NCBI GenBank assembly: GCA_023374025.1
Contig: SIJG01000036.1
Coordinates: forward strand, 1,081,815-1,145,814
Direction: 5' to 3'
Source of the DNA: Heterodera schachtii
Taxonomy: Eukaryota > Nematoda > Chromadorea > Rhabditida > Heteroderidae
DNA length: 64,000 nt
Shown: one piece after another, positions 31,868-44,335 of the stretch
Position numbering within the stretch: the stretch's first letter is position 1
Layout of the letters: each line of letters begins with the position of its first letter
The notes under the pieces: model-generated
Databases searched by the model: none
The model's input: only the letters and a program-made list of their open reading frames with translations
Told to the model about the DNA's origin: nothing
Translations under genes and position numbers: made by a program

Positions 31868-34120
31868 TTTTCCCTTTAATTGCTTTTTGCCTGCTTAATT
31901 TTTTAGCAAATTTAATTAAACAAAACGACTCATTTAATTTTATAGGAATTCATAACAATCGAGGATTTAAGCTCCAATAATTTGCAATAGAAGAAAAAGG
32001 CACAAATTTTGGATTTTTTTTTGTATGGAGGGCGAGATAGTAGGCATATAAATGAGGCAGAGAAATGAGAGGAAAAAAATTAAAATTTTAGTCGAAAAAA
32101 CGCGCTGCGGTACACTTCTAAGGGACCCACCCACACCCTGTTTTTTTTAGAATTTTTGGGACGGGGGCTTAGAAAATTAAATTTCTCTGAAGTTCATTAA
32201 ATTTATTTACGCGGAATTGGGTAGGCAAATCGGTGCGGGTGCAGCTTGATCATTTCTGATCAATCGCCCGTCATCAATCGATTGAGCCCAGAGAAAACAT
32301 TTTCAATCGTTTTGTTCACTGCTGATCACTTTTCCAAATCTCCTTTGCAAATCTCCGTTACAATTTCGCTGTCTCGCCGCTGCTCATCCCAAATTGTTCT
32401 GAGCATTTTGGTCCGTGTTTTGATACGATTTCCTTTGCGCTTGCAAATTGTTTATCTCTTCAATCATTGCTTGCAATGTGCGCATTTCCGACTGCTTAAT
32501 CACCGGGTTGTTTTCACTTGCAATTTGTTGTCGCAATTGATTCGCTTTTTGCTGTTTCTCATTAATTTGGCGATCCAATTGCTAAAATTTTTATTCCAGA
32601 TAAATATGTTTTTTTCAATTTCAAAATTTGAATTAAATCCCCTTATTTATAATTAGGGATGATATTTTTAGGTTTTTACCTATTTTTTTTTCTTTGGCTC
32701 CCTATGGTCTGAAACGCACGGAAAAGATTTTTTTTGTTTTTTGTCAAAAATTCAATTTAAAAATTGCTTTAAATCCTCATATTTATAATTAGGGATGGTA
32801 TTTTTACGTTTTTATATTTTTGCCTGAGCTCCCTCCCTATGGCCTGAAAAAAAACATTTTTCTTGGTAGTTGTAAGCGACTTTTCAGTTATCAGAACCTA
32901 ATTTCTAGGTTTTTATTTTTATATTAAAAAAATCTAAAAAAAATTGAAAAAACCTATTTTAACCTACATATTTTGGCGTTTTGCAATTTGAACAAAATGC
33001 AATAAAAACAAAAAATACACACCTAAGGATCGATTCTATGATTTTTTAAAAATACACCCTCTAAGAAATGAAAAGATTTCTCAAAAATTCAAAACTAACA
33101 ATTTCTGCAGTTTTTTTGCAGCTAAAATATCATCCATATTTATAATAACAAATTACGAAACAATAAAAAGTACACAATTTGTCATTTTTTTGAAGTATCA
33201 AAAATACAGAGAACATGGTATTTTATTAATAGATTATAATTTTCTTTAATTGATTAATAATTACTAAATAGAAATTTAAAATTTAAAAAACATTTATCAC
33301 CGCTAGGTCAACGCTAATTGGATTTTGCAAGGAGGCGTAAAATTGGATCGCAATGAGCACAACAAACAAAGTGAAAATTGGCAACATCAGAGACGAATTG
33401 GCCATCATTCAAGATAAATTTATATTTTCGTATTTAATTGTGAGTAATGATTGAAATTTGCAAATTGGATTCCGTTTAAATAGCAAAAATTTTGTGAAGA
33501 ATTTTTGAAAAATATTTTGGGAACGGAGAATTAGCATTGTGCTGACTAATCTGTGTTTGCATTTAATGACATCATTAGTAAGTTTTAATATGTTTTGTTT
33601 GGCGTTGTGAAACTCGATTTTACTAATTTTATTTTTCCGTTAACCATAAAAATATTTTTGGTTAAATGGCGGAGGAACGATTCTCACACAAATGTAAAAT
33701 CGACTGTGCAAACATTTTTACATTATTTCTGTCATTAATATTTTAGAGCAAATGGAAAATTTTGTGATTTTAGGCCGAATTGAACAAAGTTATAGCCAAA
33801 AACAAAACAGGAACTGGGTTTTTCAAACATTTTTAGCCATAACTCTTTTGGAACTTGGCGAAATTTTGGAAATTTTGCAGATTAGTAAAAAATAATTTGG
33901 GCAATAGAATGATAACAATAAAACAAAAAATTAAGTACTTTCCTATTCTGTGACCAAAGAATAATCGACCTAAAAATTAAAAAAATACACCCAAAGAAAC
34001 GAAAAAAATTTCTCAAAAACCTTCCCCTAAATTTTTTTTTCTTGACAAAATATTTGATTTAAAAATGGCAATGTTTGCTAAGAAATTATTAGAAAGAAAA
34101 TGTACCTATTTGAAACTGCA
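31868..34120. repeat. Direct repeat, copy 1 (2.25 kb)
   Basis: Almost identical to 38156-40413 in the same orientation, with only scattered changes. No terminal inverted repeats or obvious target duplication are seen. It carries a coiled-coil exon on the minus strand. Its right edge falls in the splice donor of an innexin exon. Confidence 0.93.
32384..32581 (-). pseudogene. C-terminal coiled-coil exon, repeat copy 1
   Basis: A 65-codon exon follows an ATTTTAG acceptor and ends at a stop. It is helical and Gln-rich (DRQINEKQQKANQLRQQIAS, later MIEEINNLQAQRKSYQNTDQ). It may be the last exon of a gene captured in the repeat; upstream exons are not found. A frameshifted inverted copy lies at 31741-31867. 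Family not recognised. Confidence 0.45.
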
Positions 34121-34123
34121 TAC

Positions 34124-35142
34124 CGCTCTGCTGGTTCAGATGGTCCCACAACCAGTTGGGCAGGTAGAACAGCATCGCTTGCAAGAAGAGCATTATCGGC
34201 ACCCACTGAATGGGAAAAAAGGGTGGATTTAGATAATTAATGAAAACACTTAACAGTTTCATCGAGAAATTTTTTTTGAAATTCTTTCGCCGAGGTATCA
34301 GTTTGAATCAGTCAATGATCAAACCAAAAAAATTTGATTTAAAATTGCAAAAATAATTATTTAATAAAAATAAATGCCAAATTTTTACTCACATGATAAT
34401 ACCCCAGCTGTCGTGCCCGCCGTTCCGGATTTGCCCACGGGATGCCCTCCTCCGGCGCGACGTAGTACATGTTCTTTGATGTACAATAATCCAGCGCATA
34501 TTCGCGCTCCTCCTCATTCAGTTCGGGAGATCGCTGAAATGGAAGAGAAAGGGCAATTTTAAAATAAAATATATTTAATATTTAAATATTTTAAAATTAT
34601 TTTTAATGGTGAGGAGCCTCTTACAAGGCAACGCATTGGCTCCATGCCGCCGAAGCCGAAACTGAAAAGTAATAAAAATAAAACACTTTTAATTTAGCCA
34701 CCACAATCCAATTTAAAATGCCTATTTTTTATTTATTAATTAAAATATTTTCAATTTAAATATTTTGCAGATTATTCACATGTTTGCCGAGATCATTGCC
34801 ACGAAAAAAAGCAGGACAGACGGCACGAAATGGCAATTGAGTCGGTCGATTGAGTCGGAAAAACGCGCCCGGGGCTTTTTGATCCAATCCCAAAGGGTCT
34901 TGCCTTTAAAAAGGAATAATTTGGAATGGAAATTATTTAATATTATATTTCAAATATAATTAAAAACTTGTCACAAAAACTGTTAAGTAACAGATAAAAA
35001 AGATTTTGTGGGAAAAAAGATAAAAGCAAAAAAATAAAAAATCTTATGGGTTTATTTAACTCACTTTATTTATAAATAGTTTAAACCCACCCATAAAAGC
35101 CTGGTTTTGGCCGAAGAACGGCAATTGATGAACATTGATCAT
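34124..35142 (-). pseudogene. Innexin, 5' half only
   Basis: Five exons join in phase on the minus strand: 35142-35065, 34898-34780, 34661-34625, 34533-34393 and 34205-34124. They encode the N-terminal region, first membrane segment (VPSVLLFFVAMISAN), first outer loop with two conserved-type cysteines (PMRCL, DYCTSKNMYYV) and the innexin signature (YYHWVPIMLFLQAMLFYLP, usually YYQWVP), then LNQQSG. Innexins form gap junctions. The second outer loop, fourth membrane segment and tail should follow but are absent: the last donor spans the edge of the 2.25-kb repeat. Either the 3' half lies beyond a large inserted intron (not seen) or the gene is truncated. Confidence 0.75.
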
Positions 35143-35464
35143 CTTGTTTCTGAATAAGAACAGAAAAACATTATCATTGAAAAATAAAAAAAATTCATTT
35201 CCCACGGCCTAAAAAATGGCCTTAGGTGAAGCAAAGTGGAAAATGCAAATTTTTTTGAATTTTATTGGCATTTTTGAAGTTTTAAGATTAGCAAAAGTTG
35301 AAAAAAACGCAATTAAACAAAATACAAAGGGGAAAGGAGGATGAGGATGATCAAAGACCAATTAAGGACAAAAATATGGCCAAACGAAGGAATTAATTTA
35401 AAAAATGTAAATAATTTTGCAAAAATGCAAATTTTTTTAAATTTTATTGGCATTTTTACCTTTA

Positions 35465-35577
35465 GTGCTGCCGAAGTGTTTAAAAAAAACGAAAATTTCA
35501 AAACCCACAAGTTTTTGCTCCAATCGCCCTGTTCGTAGGTTTTGACCTTGCCGACCTTTGTGTTGTTGCCTAAACCT
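35465..35577 (-). CDS. Orphan exon-like segment
   Basis: After a CTTTTCCAG acceptor the minus strand reads GLGNNTKVGKVKTYEQGDWS, continues to NLWVLKFSFFLNTSAALK and then meets a possible GTAAAA donor. It may be an upstream exon of the innexin locus or of a neighbouring gene. No family is recognised. Confidence 0.3.
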
Positions 35578-36744
35578 GGAAAAGAGGAAATTTAGGGAAA
35601 AATTAAATTTGTGATGGCGAGGCGGGGAAGGGGTAGATCCGCGACGGCGTCGTCCCCGACGGCGCGCGCGGCAACAACGACGATTTGGAAGACAACGATG
35701 GATGAATTTGGGGCTTTTATATGCTCCCACTCCGCGACCAATGCCCCGCCCCCCCCAACAAAAATATTAAGCGAAAGCCTTAAAATATGATAAGTGAATA
35801 GCAACGACGAGGTGACCTGCTGAATGGGTGACCTCTAAGGACCAGGCCCTTTTGGCAAACAAAGAAAAGACTGACAAACACACACTGTGCCAGTTGGTTC
35901 CAATCTTTTGCTGACCGGGGTTATTGTAAGCCATAAATACAAATATTTGAATACTTATTTGCTAAACGAGATAAGAACGGCACCGATGGGATGGGAATGG
36001 GCGACCTCGCATGAAAGGCCAATGGACTTTGTCTTTTCGGGAGGGGAGGGGAAGGGAACGATGGACGAGGCCACGAACTAAAGCTAATATTGAGAGATGC
36101 AAAAATTAGTAAAATTTTTCTAACAAATTAATAGAAAAAATTGCAAAAATACTCAATTTTTATTATAAATTCATTTTTGTGCTCTTTGTCGGTCTTTTCA
36201 TTTTCATTTACCTTTGCCTTTGTTGCTTTGATTCCTTTGTACTTTTGTTGATCCCCGGCCCATTTTACCCAAAAAGATTTTGGTAATGATCATAATGATA
36301 GATAAAATATTTAATTAATTCAAATAAAAAAAATTTGAATTAAAATAAATTAAAAGTATGAAAAACAATTCTTTTTTTTGTGTTTGCGAACAAAGGCAAG
36401 ACATTTTTTTGGCTCTCGAGTAGAGAAAACTCTTGTTTTTTGAGTGTGGAGAGTATTCAAGGACTCGATTCTCGGACTCGGTTCTTCTCGAACTCGTAAA
36501 GTTCAACTCTCGAGCAGCCCCTATTACCAGAGTGAGTTTTTTTAATTTGTTTCAAGAAAAAATTTTGTGAAAATTTTTCAGTGATGATTTTTTGGAAAAA
36601 TGAGGGAACTGAAGCAGAAAACGGCCGGGGGAGGGGGGTAAGCAAAAAAAAAAAAGAAAAAAAAATCAGAGGGGAGCAATCAAAGGACAATATAAATCGC
36701 CATAGAAATTAAGAAAAAGCTAATAAATTCGAGAGTGTTAGTAG

Positions 36745-37960
36745 TTAGTGCCATGTAAGTGCCACCGACTCCAACTGACGGATGGTCTCGTCAATGTCGT
36801 TGTTGATCAGCACAAAGTCGAACAGATGGCCAAACGATTGGCGCAACAGCTCCGACTCTTTGACGAGCCGTTCAAGACTGCCGTCAGGCTGAGGGTGGGG
36901 GGGGGGGAAGAATGAAAAATTTTAAAAAATAATATTATTTTACAATTTTGCGGTTTGCAATATTTTTATTTTCAAAGTTAACCAAATTAGTGCCTTTTAC
37001 TCTCTTATGAATTTTAATTATCTAGCGAATATTTACAAAAGTTATCACAATGTTTTACTTCGTATTAACAAAAATTTAAATTTCTTTAAATTTCTAACTG
37101 AATGATTAAGTAATATTATTTTTATGATTTGTTTTCTGCAAATTACAATGGGGTGCCGGAATAAACCATTTAAAATAATTTAATACATTTTTATTAAAAA
37201 TTATGATCGGATTTCTCAGAAAAATGTCATAAAATGAAAAAATTCTCAAAATTTTTGCATTTTATTTATTTTCTTGCAATCCATGCAAGTCAGGCGCTCC
37301 AATAAACACAACAAATGGAGCATATTCCGCATTCCTGAGCATTTTAAGGGCCTGGAAAAGAGTAATAAAAATAAAAAATAATTTTTTCTAATAAAAATAA
37401 AATAATTTTTTTAATTTTTGCCTGAGGCTCCACGTCCAAAATTGCCATTTTGCCAGTCCGATGAATGGCACGGATTGTTTCCAATTTGGTGCCATACAAA
37501 CTTTCCTAAATTTTTATTTGTTTTGCATTAAAATTGCTACAAATAAAGGTAAAAATAAAATTTTATAATTTAGTTTTTAAAAATAAGAAAAAAAGATTTA
37601 GTAAAAATTGTTAGAAAACCGAAGCAAAATTAAAAATATTTGTTTATTTTAATTTTGCAAAAAAATTATATAATATTTTTCTATTTATATAGGGATTTAA
37701 AAATTTGTCTATTTTGAGAATTTTAATAAGAAAAACAAAATCTTAAGTAATTAGTGGAACAATTAATTTAATTTTTTGTGTTTATTTAATAGAATTTATA
37801 CAATTTTCCCCATTTGTTTCCCCCCAATTGGCCCACCTCATGTGTGCCGTACTACAGGTACTCGTTGGCTTGGATGTCCGCCAACATTGCGTCGTTGGAC
37901 ACAAAAAAATAGTGCTTGCCGTCAATTTCGTCCCGACGCGGGGCGGGGGCCGTGTGATGT
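36745..37960 (-). pseudogene. lin-2: LIN-2/CASK guanylate-kinase domain, 3' exons, with in-frame stop
   Basis: Minus-strand exons at 37960-37837, 37505-37422, 37351-about 37270 and about 36877-36745 encode the end of the guanylate-kinase-like domain of CASK/LIN-2. Key pieces are [60 protein letters not shown] and [14 protein letters not shown] with [15 protein letters not shown]-2 is a scaffold of cell junctions and synapses. Where the family has NEYLEYG, codon 37854-37852 is TAG in place of the expected Glu. Two exon ends lack GT and would need GC donors. The usual final WVPVSWVY is absent. Upstream exons are missing; a copy of the 2.25-kb repeat lies there. Confidence 0.8.
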
Positions 37961-38155
37961 CTTCAAATTATCAAAAAATTAAAAGCAAAATTTTAATTTT
38001 TTTTAGATCAATTATTTTCGGTTTTTTGTAAAACCAGTGGGGGAGGGTTTAATAGATTGGAATTTTTTGGAAAATTTACTAAAAACAATTTTTTTAATTT
38101 CCTAAAATCTGGCACCCAATGTTTAAAGTTAAAAGGTTTTTTTTTGAATTTTTAT

Positions 38156-40413
38156 TTTTCCCTTTAATTGCTTTTTGCCTGCTTAATTTTTTAGCAAATT
38201 TAATTAAACAAAACGACTCATTTAATTTTATAGGAATTCATAACAATCGAGGATTTAAGCTCCAATAATTTGCAATAGAAGAAAAAGGCACAAATTTTGG
38301 ATTTTTTTTTTGTATGGAGGGCGAGATAGTAGGCATATAAATGAGGCAGAGAAATGAGAGGAAAAAAATTAAAATTTTAGTCGAAAAAACGCGCTGCGGT
38401 ACACTTCAAAGGAACCCACCCACACCCTGTTTTTTTAGAATTTTTGGGACGGGGGCTTAGAAAATTAAATTTCTCTGAAGTTCATTAAATTTTATTTACG
38501 CGGAATTGGGTAGGCAAATCGGTGCGGGTGCAGCTTGATCATTTCTGATCAATCGCCCGTCATCAATCGATTGAGCCCAGAGAAAACATTTTCAATCGTT
38601 TTGTTCACTGCTGATCACTTTTCCAAATCTCCTTTGCAAATCTCCGTTACAATTTCGCTGTCTCGCCGCTGCTCATCCCAAATTGTTCTGAGCATTTTGG
38701 TCCGTGTTTTGATACGATTTCCTTTGCGCTTGCAAATTGTTTATCTCTTCAATCATTGCTTGCAATGTGCGCATTTCCGACTGCTTAATCTCCGGGTTGT
38801 TTTCACTTGCAATTTGTTGTCGCAATTGATTCGCTTTTTGCTGTTTCTCATTAATTTGGCGATCCAATTGCTAAAATTTTTATTCCAGATAAATATGTTT
38901 TTTTCAATTTCAAAATTTGAATTAAATCCCCTTATTTATAATTAGGGATGATATTTTTAGGTTTTTACCTATTTTTTTTCTTTGGCTCCCTATGGTCTGA
39001 AACGCACGGAAAACATTTTTTTTGTTTTTTGTCAAAAATTCAATTTAAAAATTGCTTTAAATCCTCATATTTATAATTAGGGATGGTATTTTTACGTTTT
39101 TATATTTTTGCCTGAGCTCCCTCCCTATGGCCTGAAAAAAAAACATTTTTCTTGGTAGTTGTAAGCGACTTTTCAGTTATCAGAACCTAATTTCTAGGTT
39201 TTTATTTTTATATTAAAAAAATCTAAAAAAAATTGAAAAAACCTATTTTAACCTACATATTTTGGCGTTTTGCAATTTGAACAAAATGCAATAAAAACAA
39301 AAAATACACACCTAAGGATCGATTCTATGATTTTTTTAAAAATACACCCTCTAAGAAATGAAAAGATTTCTCAAAAATTCAAAACTAACAATTTCTGCAG
39401 TTTTTTTGCAGCTAAAATATCATCCATATTTATAATAACAAATTACAAAACAATAAAAAGTACACAATTTGTCATTTTTTTGAAGTATCAAAAATACAGA
39501 GAACATGGTATTTTATTAATAGATTATAATTTTCTTTAATTGATTAATAATTACTAAATAGAAATTTAAAATTTAAACAAAAATTTATCACCGCTAGGTC
39601 AACGCTAATTGGATTTTGCAAGGAGGCGTAAAATTGGATCGCAATGAGCACAACAAACAAAGTGAAAATTGGCAACATCAGAGACGAATTGGCCATCATT
39701 CAAGATAAATTTATATTTTCGTATTTAATTGTGAGTAATGATTGAAATTTGCAAATTGGATTCCGTTTAAATAGCAAAAATTTTGTGAAGAATTTTTGAA
39801 AAATATTTTGGGTACGGAGAATTAGTATTGTGCTGACTGATCTGTGTTTGCATTTAATGACATCATTAGTAAGTTTTAATATGTTTTGTTTGGCGTTGTG
39901 AAACTCGATTTTACTAATTTTTATTTTTCCGTTAACCATAAAAATATTTTTGGTTAAATGGCGGAGGAACGATTCTCACACAAATGTAAAATCGACTGTG
40001 CAAACATTTTTACATTATTTCTGTCATTAATATTTTAGAGCAAATGGAAAATTTTGTGATTTTAGGCCGAATTGAACAAAGTTATAGCCAAAAACAAAAC
40101 AGGAACTGGGTTTTTCAAACATTTTTAGCCATAACTCTTTTGGAACTTGGCGAAATTTTGGAAATTTTGCAGATTAGTAAAAAATAATTTGGGCAATAGA
40201 ATGATAACAATAAAACAAAAAATTAGGTACTTTCCTATTCTGTGACCAAAGAATAATCGACCTAAAAATTAAAAAAATACACCCAAAGAAACGAAAAAAA
40301 TTTCTCAAAAACCTTCCCCTAAATTTTTTTTTTCTTGACAAAATATTTGATTTAAAAATGGCAATGTTTGCTAAGAAATTATTAGAAAGAAAATGTACCT
40401 ATTTGAAACTGCA
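38156..40413. repeat. Direct repeat, copy 2 (2.25 kb)
   Basis: Same orientation and nearly the same sequence as 31868-34120. It lies just upstream of the last recognisable LIN-2/CASK exon. Confidence 0.93.
38673..38870 (-). pseudogene. C-terminal coiled-coil exon, repeat copy 2
   Basis: Same exon as at 32581-32384, with one residue changed (NNPEIKQ in place of NNPVIKQ). Open and with the same acceptor and stop. Confidence 0.45.
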
Positions 40414-40617
40414 ATCATTGAATAAAAATTATTTGTTGCTCAATTTTTGGGTGAAAAATATGTCACTATTCCTTACTATTTTATTAGTTAACTATTTCGA
40501 GATGTTTCATTAATAAAGTTGTGACCCTATTCATAACCAAAATTTATGTGTTTGGTGTCGAAAATGCAATAATAAATAAAATAAAAATGGAAGAATTGCT
40601 CAAAATGCATAAAATTA

Positions 40618-40860
40618 AGAATTTATTTAATTGAAGGCAATTAAAGAATTCAATTAAGAGCAAATTGTTTGTTTTAGCAGACCATTTCATTCTTTTTACA
40701 GCCATCTTATTAAAATTAGGAAAATTTATAATTTTTATGGCATCGATAATTTTTTTAACAATTTTATTGGCTTTTTCCCATTTTATTAAATTTTAATTAA
40801 AAAATTTCAGATTTTTTTGTAATTAAATTGAATCTTTTTAAAAAAAGAACATAATGAATG
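40618..40860. repeat. Outer part of the large inverted duplication, left
   Basis: The stretch is the reverse complement of about 56260-56520, including phrases such as TTAATTGAAGGCAATTAAAG. This puts the outer limits of the inverted duplication near 40.6 and 56.5 kb, with later insertions in the left arm. Confidence 0.75.
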
Positions 40861-41039
40861 ACACCGAAAAAATCTATTGTGCCGAAAAAATCCATTGTGC
40901 CTTTACAGGGTCTAATTAGTGTCGTATTTGCCCAGTGTCGCATTTTCTTGTAATGAAAAACTTTCTCTCGGTGTCGCATTTTTCATTGTTGTATTTTCCG
41001 ACTCCCTTATTTGGTTGTGGCGGTTAGCCGACTTTTGCG

Positions 41040-41750
41040 CCGCTCAGCAAAACAAATAATTAATCATACTTAGCTTAAACTTAATCAAACTTATCTATCT
41101 TGGTATTATAATATAGCTTTTCATACCCTCTATTATTTATGTAATTTTAAAAAATTAGTAAAAATTTACAAAAAGTTATAAGCGAAAAATCTCGAAAAAT
41201 TTAGACTTCACTATTTTGACTTTTTGAAATACATTAAAAATTTTCGAAATTTAACTGAATAATAGAGAAATATTTGGGCTATCTAATTATATAAACAAAA
41301 TTAAAATTCCTTGTTTTTAAATAAAGTTATGAAGAAATTAATAGTGTAATATTTTTATGGTCATCCAAAAAATCTAAGGTCATTTAAATGCATCAAAATT
41401 GTTCAAACTTCAATTAATTTACTTGGCGCTTGATATGAAAAGATAGCCCAAAGAATACTCTATTATTCAGTTAAATTACAAAAATTTTTATTGAATTTCA
41501 AAAAAGTTAGGGTCAAAATAGTTGAGTCTAAATTTTTTGGCAGTTTTTGGTCCCAACTTTTTGTAAATTTTTAGTATTTTTTTTAAATTACATAAGTAAC
41601 AGAGGATATGTAGAGCTACGTTCTAAAACTAAGATTGATAAATTAGACTAAGTTTAAGCTAAGTTATGATTAATTATTTAGCAAATTAAATTTAAATAAT
41701 AATTAAATTTAATTATTACGAACACTGATATTTTTGTCACTTCGGCTCAC
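41040..41750. mobile_element. AT-rich inverted-repeat element
   Basis: Sequence at 41060-41330 recurs inverted at 41400-41690, for example AGCTTAAACTTA and its complement. The right half also recurs in direct orientation at 43960-44330, both ending CTTCGGCTCACCACG. It has no coding capacity. Confidence 0.6.
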
Positions 41751-41752
41751 CA

Positions 41753-42200
41753 CGAAATATTTGGAGAAAAATGGAAAGGAAAAGAAGAAAAACAACAAAA
41801 TGAGAAGATAAAAGAGAAATAATTGAAAAATATTATAAAATAAAAGAGAAAATTCATTTACTAGTAAGAAAGAATTTTTAAGCCTGAATTTCCAAAATTC
41901 ACACATCAATTTATATAATTTAACAAATATATTTATATTCAATAAATTTTTACCATTATATTCTAAAAAAAAAGAAATTATTGCTAATATTATTTTTACT
42001 TGTATTTTTGATCATCAAAATTGTTCAAATTGAATCTGTGAAAAATAAGTTACAACAAAAATCATTTAATGAATATTTGGAGAAAAAAAGGAAAAAAAAG
42101 AAGAAGAAAAACAAATGAGCTAAAAAACGAGAAATACTTAATAATGTTGTTAAAGGAAAAAAAGCAAAAAGAAAAAATATATTCAAAAAAAGACATTCCA
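41753..42200 (+). pseudogene. Two N-terminal relics of the helix-turn-helix family
   Basis: At 41753 the phrase EIFGEKWKGKEEK and at about 42066 IFGEKKGKK-like pieces match the post-signal region of the intact family members. Both are broken by stops and frameshifts and have lost the helix-turn-helix units. Confidence 0.6.
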
Positions 42201-42807
42201 TGTTTTCATTTTCTTTTCTCCAATTTTTTCATCCATTTATGTAAGAAAAATCGCGAAATATTTAAATAAAATATGAATAAAAATGCTAAAATATGTACAA
42301 AAACCCAAATATGTACGAAAATATGTAAATAAAAAATTGAAAAAATAGCAAAAGAAAAAATATTTTTGAGGGAATTAAGGTAAATTAATGAATATCAATT
42401 GCGACGGAAAATGGTGAAATTTGTTATCATAGGCAAAACATTGCGCGCAATTAGTGCTAATTTGTAAGCCGAACCTAAAAAGATTAATAGGGCGAATCTA
42501 AAAAAAACATAAACAAAACAGAAATGGATCATGAATAAATATAGTGAGGTCTTTGGTTTAAAGAGTATTTGTAACTTGGGAATGAATAATTATTTTGGAC
42601 ATTTCTTCACTAAAATAATTATGCCATTTTTTGGACATTTCATCACAATTTTTGGACATTTCAAATAATTTTTTTAATGCAAATACAAAATTTTACTAAC
42701 AAATAAGAATTGATCTTAGTTTATGGATAATATAATTTTTTCGGTAAATTTATCCAATTTTCCTTATAAGAACAGAAATGTATATCCAATTTTCTTAAAT
42801 TATCTAT

Positions 42808-43500
42808 TTAATTCTTCCAAGAATCTCTTCCAACAAATTGTTTCTTCCAATTTGAAATGCTCTTTCTTTCAATTTTCATCATTTTGGCAATTTCACGTTC
42901 ACTCATTTTTGGGTTTTCTCTTTTTATTTGCCAATATTTTTTCATTGTTTCCATTTTTTCTTCATCCGTTATTCTTTTGTTGCTTATACCAAATTGTTTC
43001 TTCCATTTTCTAATTACTGTTTGACTAACTCCAATTTTCTTACAAATTTCTTCATAATTTTGCTTCCATTTTTTTGTTGAATATTTTATTTTTTGCTTAT
43101 ATTCATTTTTAATTTCAATGAATTTTCGTACAATTTCGAATTTTTGTTCATCAGTTATTGATTTGTAATTTTTTTGTTTTTGTTGATTAAGTCCTAATTG
43201 TTTAATCCATTCATAAATATAAGTGCGATTTGTCCCCAATTTTCGTCCTATTTTTCCGTCAATTTTTTTCCATTCTTTTGATGAATATTTTCTTCCTTTT
43301 TGCTTTATTTTCTCTTTTATTTTATAATATTTCTGAATAATTTTCCTTTTTTCTTGCAATTTTTCTTCTTCTTTTTCTTCCCGTTTTTCTCCAAATATTT
43401 CAAAAAATGACTTTTGTTCCAACTTTTTCTTCTCTGCTCCAAAATGGTCAATTTTGATGATTAACAAAATAATTAAAAATAATAGCGTTAATAATTTCAT
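42808..43500 (-). CDS. Secreted triple helix-turn-helix-like protein, copy B
   Basis: Single exon, 230 residues, minus strand. Signal peptide MKLLTLLFLIILLIIKIDHF, then EKKKLEQKSFFEIFGEKREE, almost as in copies A and C. Three units follow, with turns RKLGTNRTYIYEWIKQLGL, KKIGVSQTVIRKWKKQFGI and MMKIERKSISNWKKQF. The tail (VGRDSWKN) differs from the other copies. The conserved spacing of Gly and Trp in units 1 and 2 between copies that have otherwise diverged points to selection on the fold. The function is unknown; it does not carry transposase catalytic residues. Confidence 0.75.
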   Translation of the reverse strand: MKLLTLLFLIILLIIKIDHFGAEKKKLEQKSFFEIFGEKREEKEEEKLQEKRKIIQKYYKIKEKIKQKGRKYSSKEWKKIDGKIGRKLGTNRTYIYEWIKQLGLNQQKQKNYKSITDEQKFEIVRKFIEIKNEYKQKIKYSTKKWKQNYEEICKKIGVSQTVIRKWKKQFGISNKRITDEEKMETMKKYWQIKRENPKMSEREIAKMMKIERKSISNWKKQFVGRDSWKN

Positions 43501-43779
43501 TTTCTTTATAATTTCTTTATAAAAACTTTTTAATTATAAATTAATTTACAGAATTTATGATGAAATTTAGTAATTTTTTCTGTTTTTGAATTATTTATGA
43601 ATATATTTAAATTGTATAAATGAGAATTTATTGCATTGGATTGATTACAAAATAAAAATCAGGACATCATTCAGCTTAATTATTCCAAAATCAGGACAGA
43701 AAAAGGATGTAAAATGCATTCATCAAAAATGAAGGAAAGATGGCCCCCAAAACAACAGTCAACCCTCCAGCGCTGGATG

Positions 43780-43820
43780 TGGTCTAGTGGCTAAAGATGG
43801 ATGCTATGACGTTACTCAAA
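43780..43820 (+). other. tRNA-like D-arm (A box) fragment
   Basis: GTGGTCTAGTGGCTAAAG matches a pol III A box and D arm, but no B box follows at the expected distance. Probably the head of a truncated tRNA-derived SINE. Confidence 0.3.
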
Positions 43821-44335
43821 AAATCATCAAAATAAAAAATTTTTTTGAATAACTTTGCCCAAAAGCAACCAAATTTTTAATTAAATATCCATTCGATAAT
43901 CCCTAAATCTTTTATATAGTGTTATTTTTTTGTGGTCATCCAAAAAATGCAAGGTCGTTGAATGTATGAAAATTTTTCAAACATTCAATTAATCACACTG
44001 CACTTGATATGAAAAAATAGCACAAAGAATTCTCTATTATTTAGATTAATTTCGGAAAATTTTAGTGAATTTCAAAAAAGTTAGGGTCAAAATAGTTAAG
44101 TCTAAATTATTCGAGATTTTTTGCTTACAAATTTTTGTAAGTTATTAATAATTTTTTAAAAATTACAAAAATAGTAGAGGATACGAAAAGCTACATTCTA
44201 ATACTAAGATAGATAAGTTTGATTATGTTTAAGCTAATTTATGATTAATTATTTGGCTAAATTAAATTTAAATAATAATTAAATTTTATTATTACGAACA
44301 TTGATACTTTTGTAACTTCGGCTCACCACGTCTAT
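43800..44335. mobile_element. Second copy of the AT-rich element half
   Basis: Direct repeat of 41340-41750 with about the same end (CTTCGGCTCACCACG). It is followed by repeated GGCGCAAATGTC phrases up to about 44460. Confidence 0.55.

Noticed and set aside
32246..32656. Plus-strand 136-codon frame, also at 38535-38945
   Set aside because: Antisense to the coiled-coil exon, which has an acceptor and a more natural composition.
33360..33455. Possible exon resembling the first helix of AroQ-type chorismate mutase (IRDELAIIQDKFIFSYLI)
   Set aside because: The likeness covers under 20 residues, no further exon was found, and the stretch lies in the duplicated 2.25-kb repeat.
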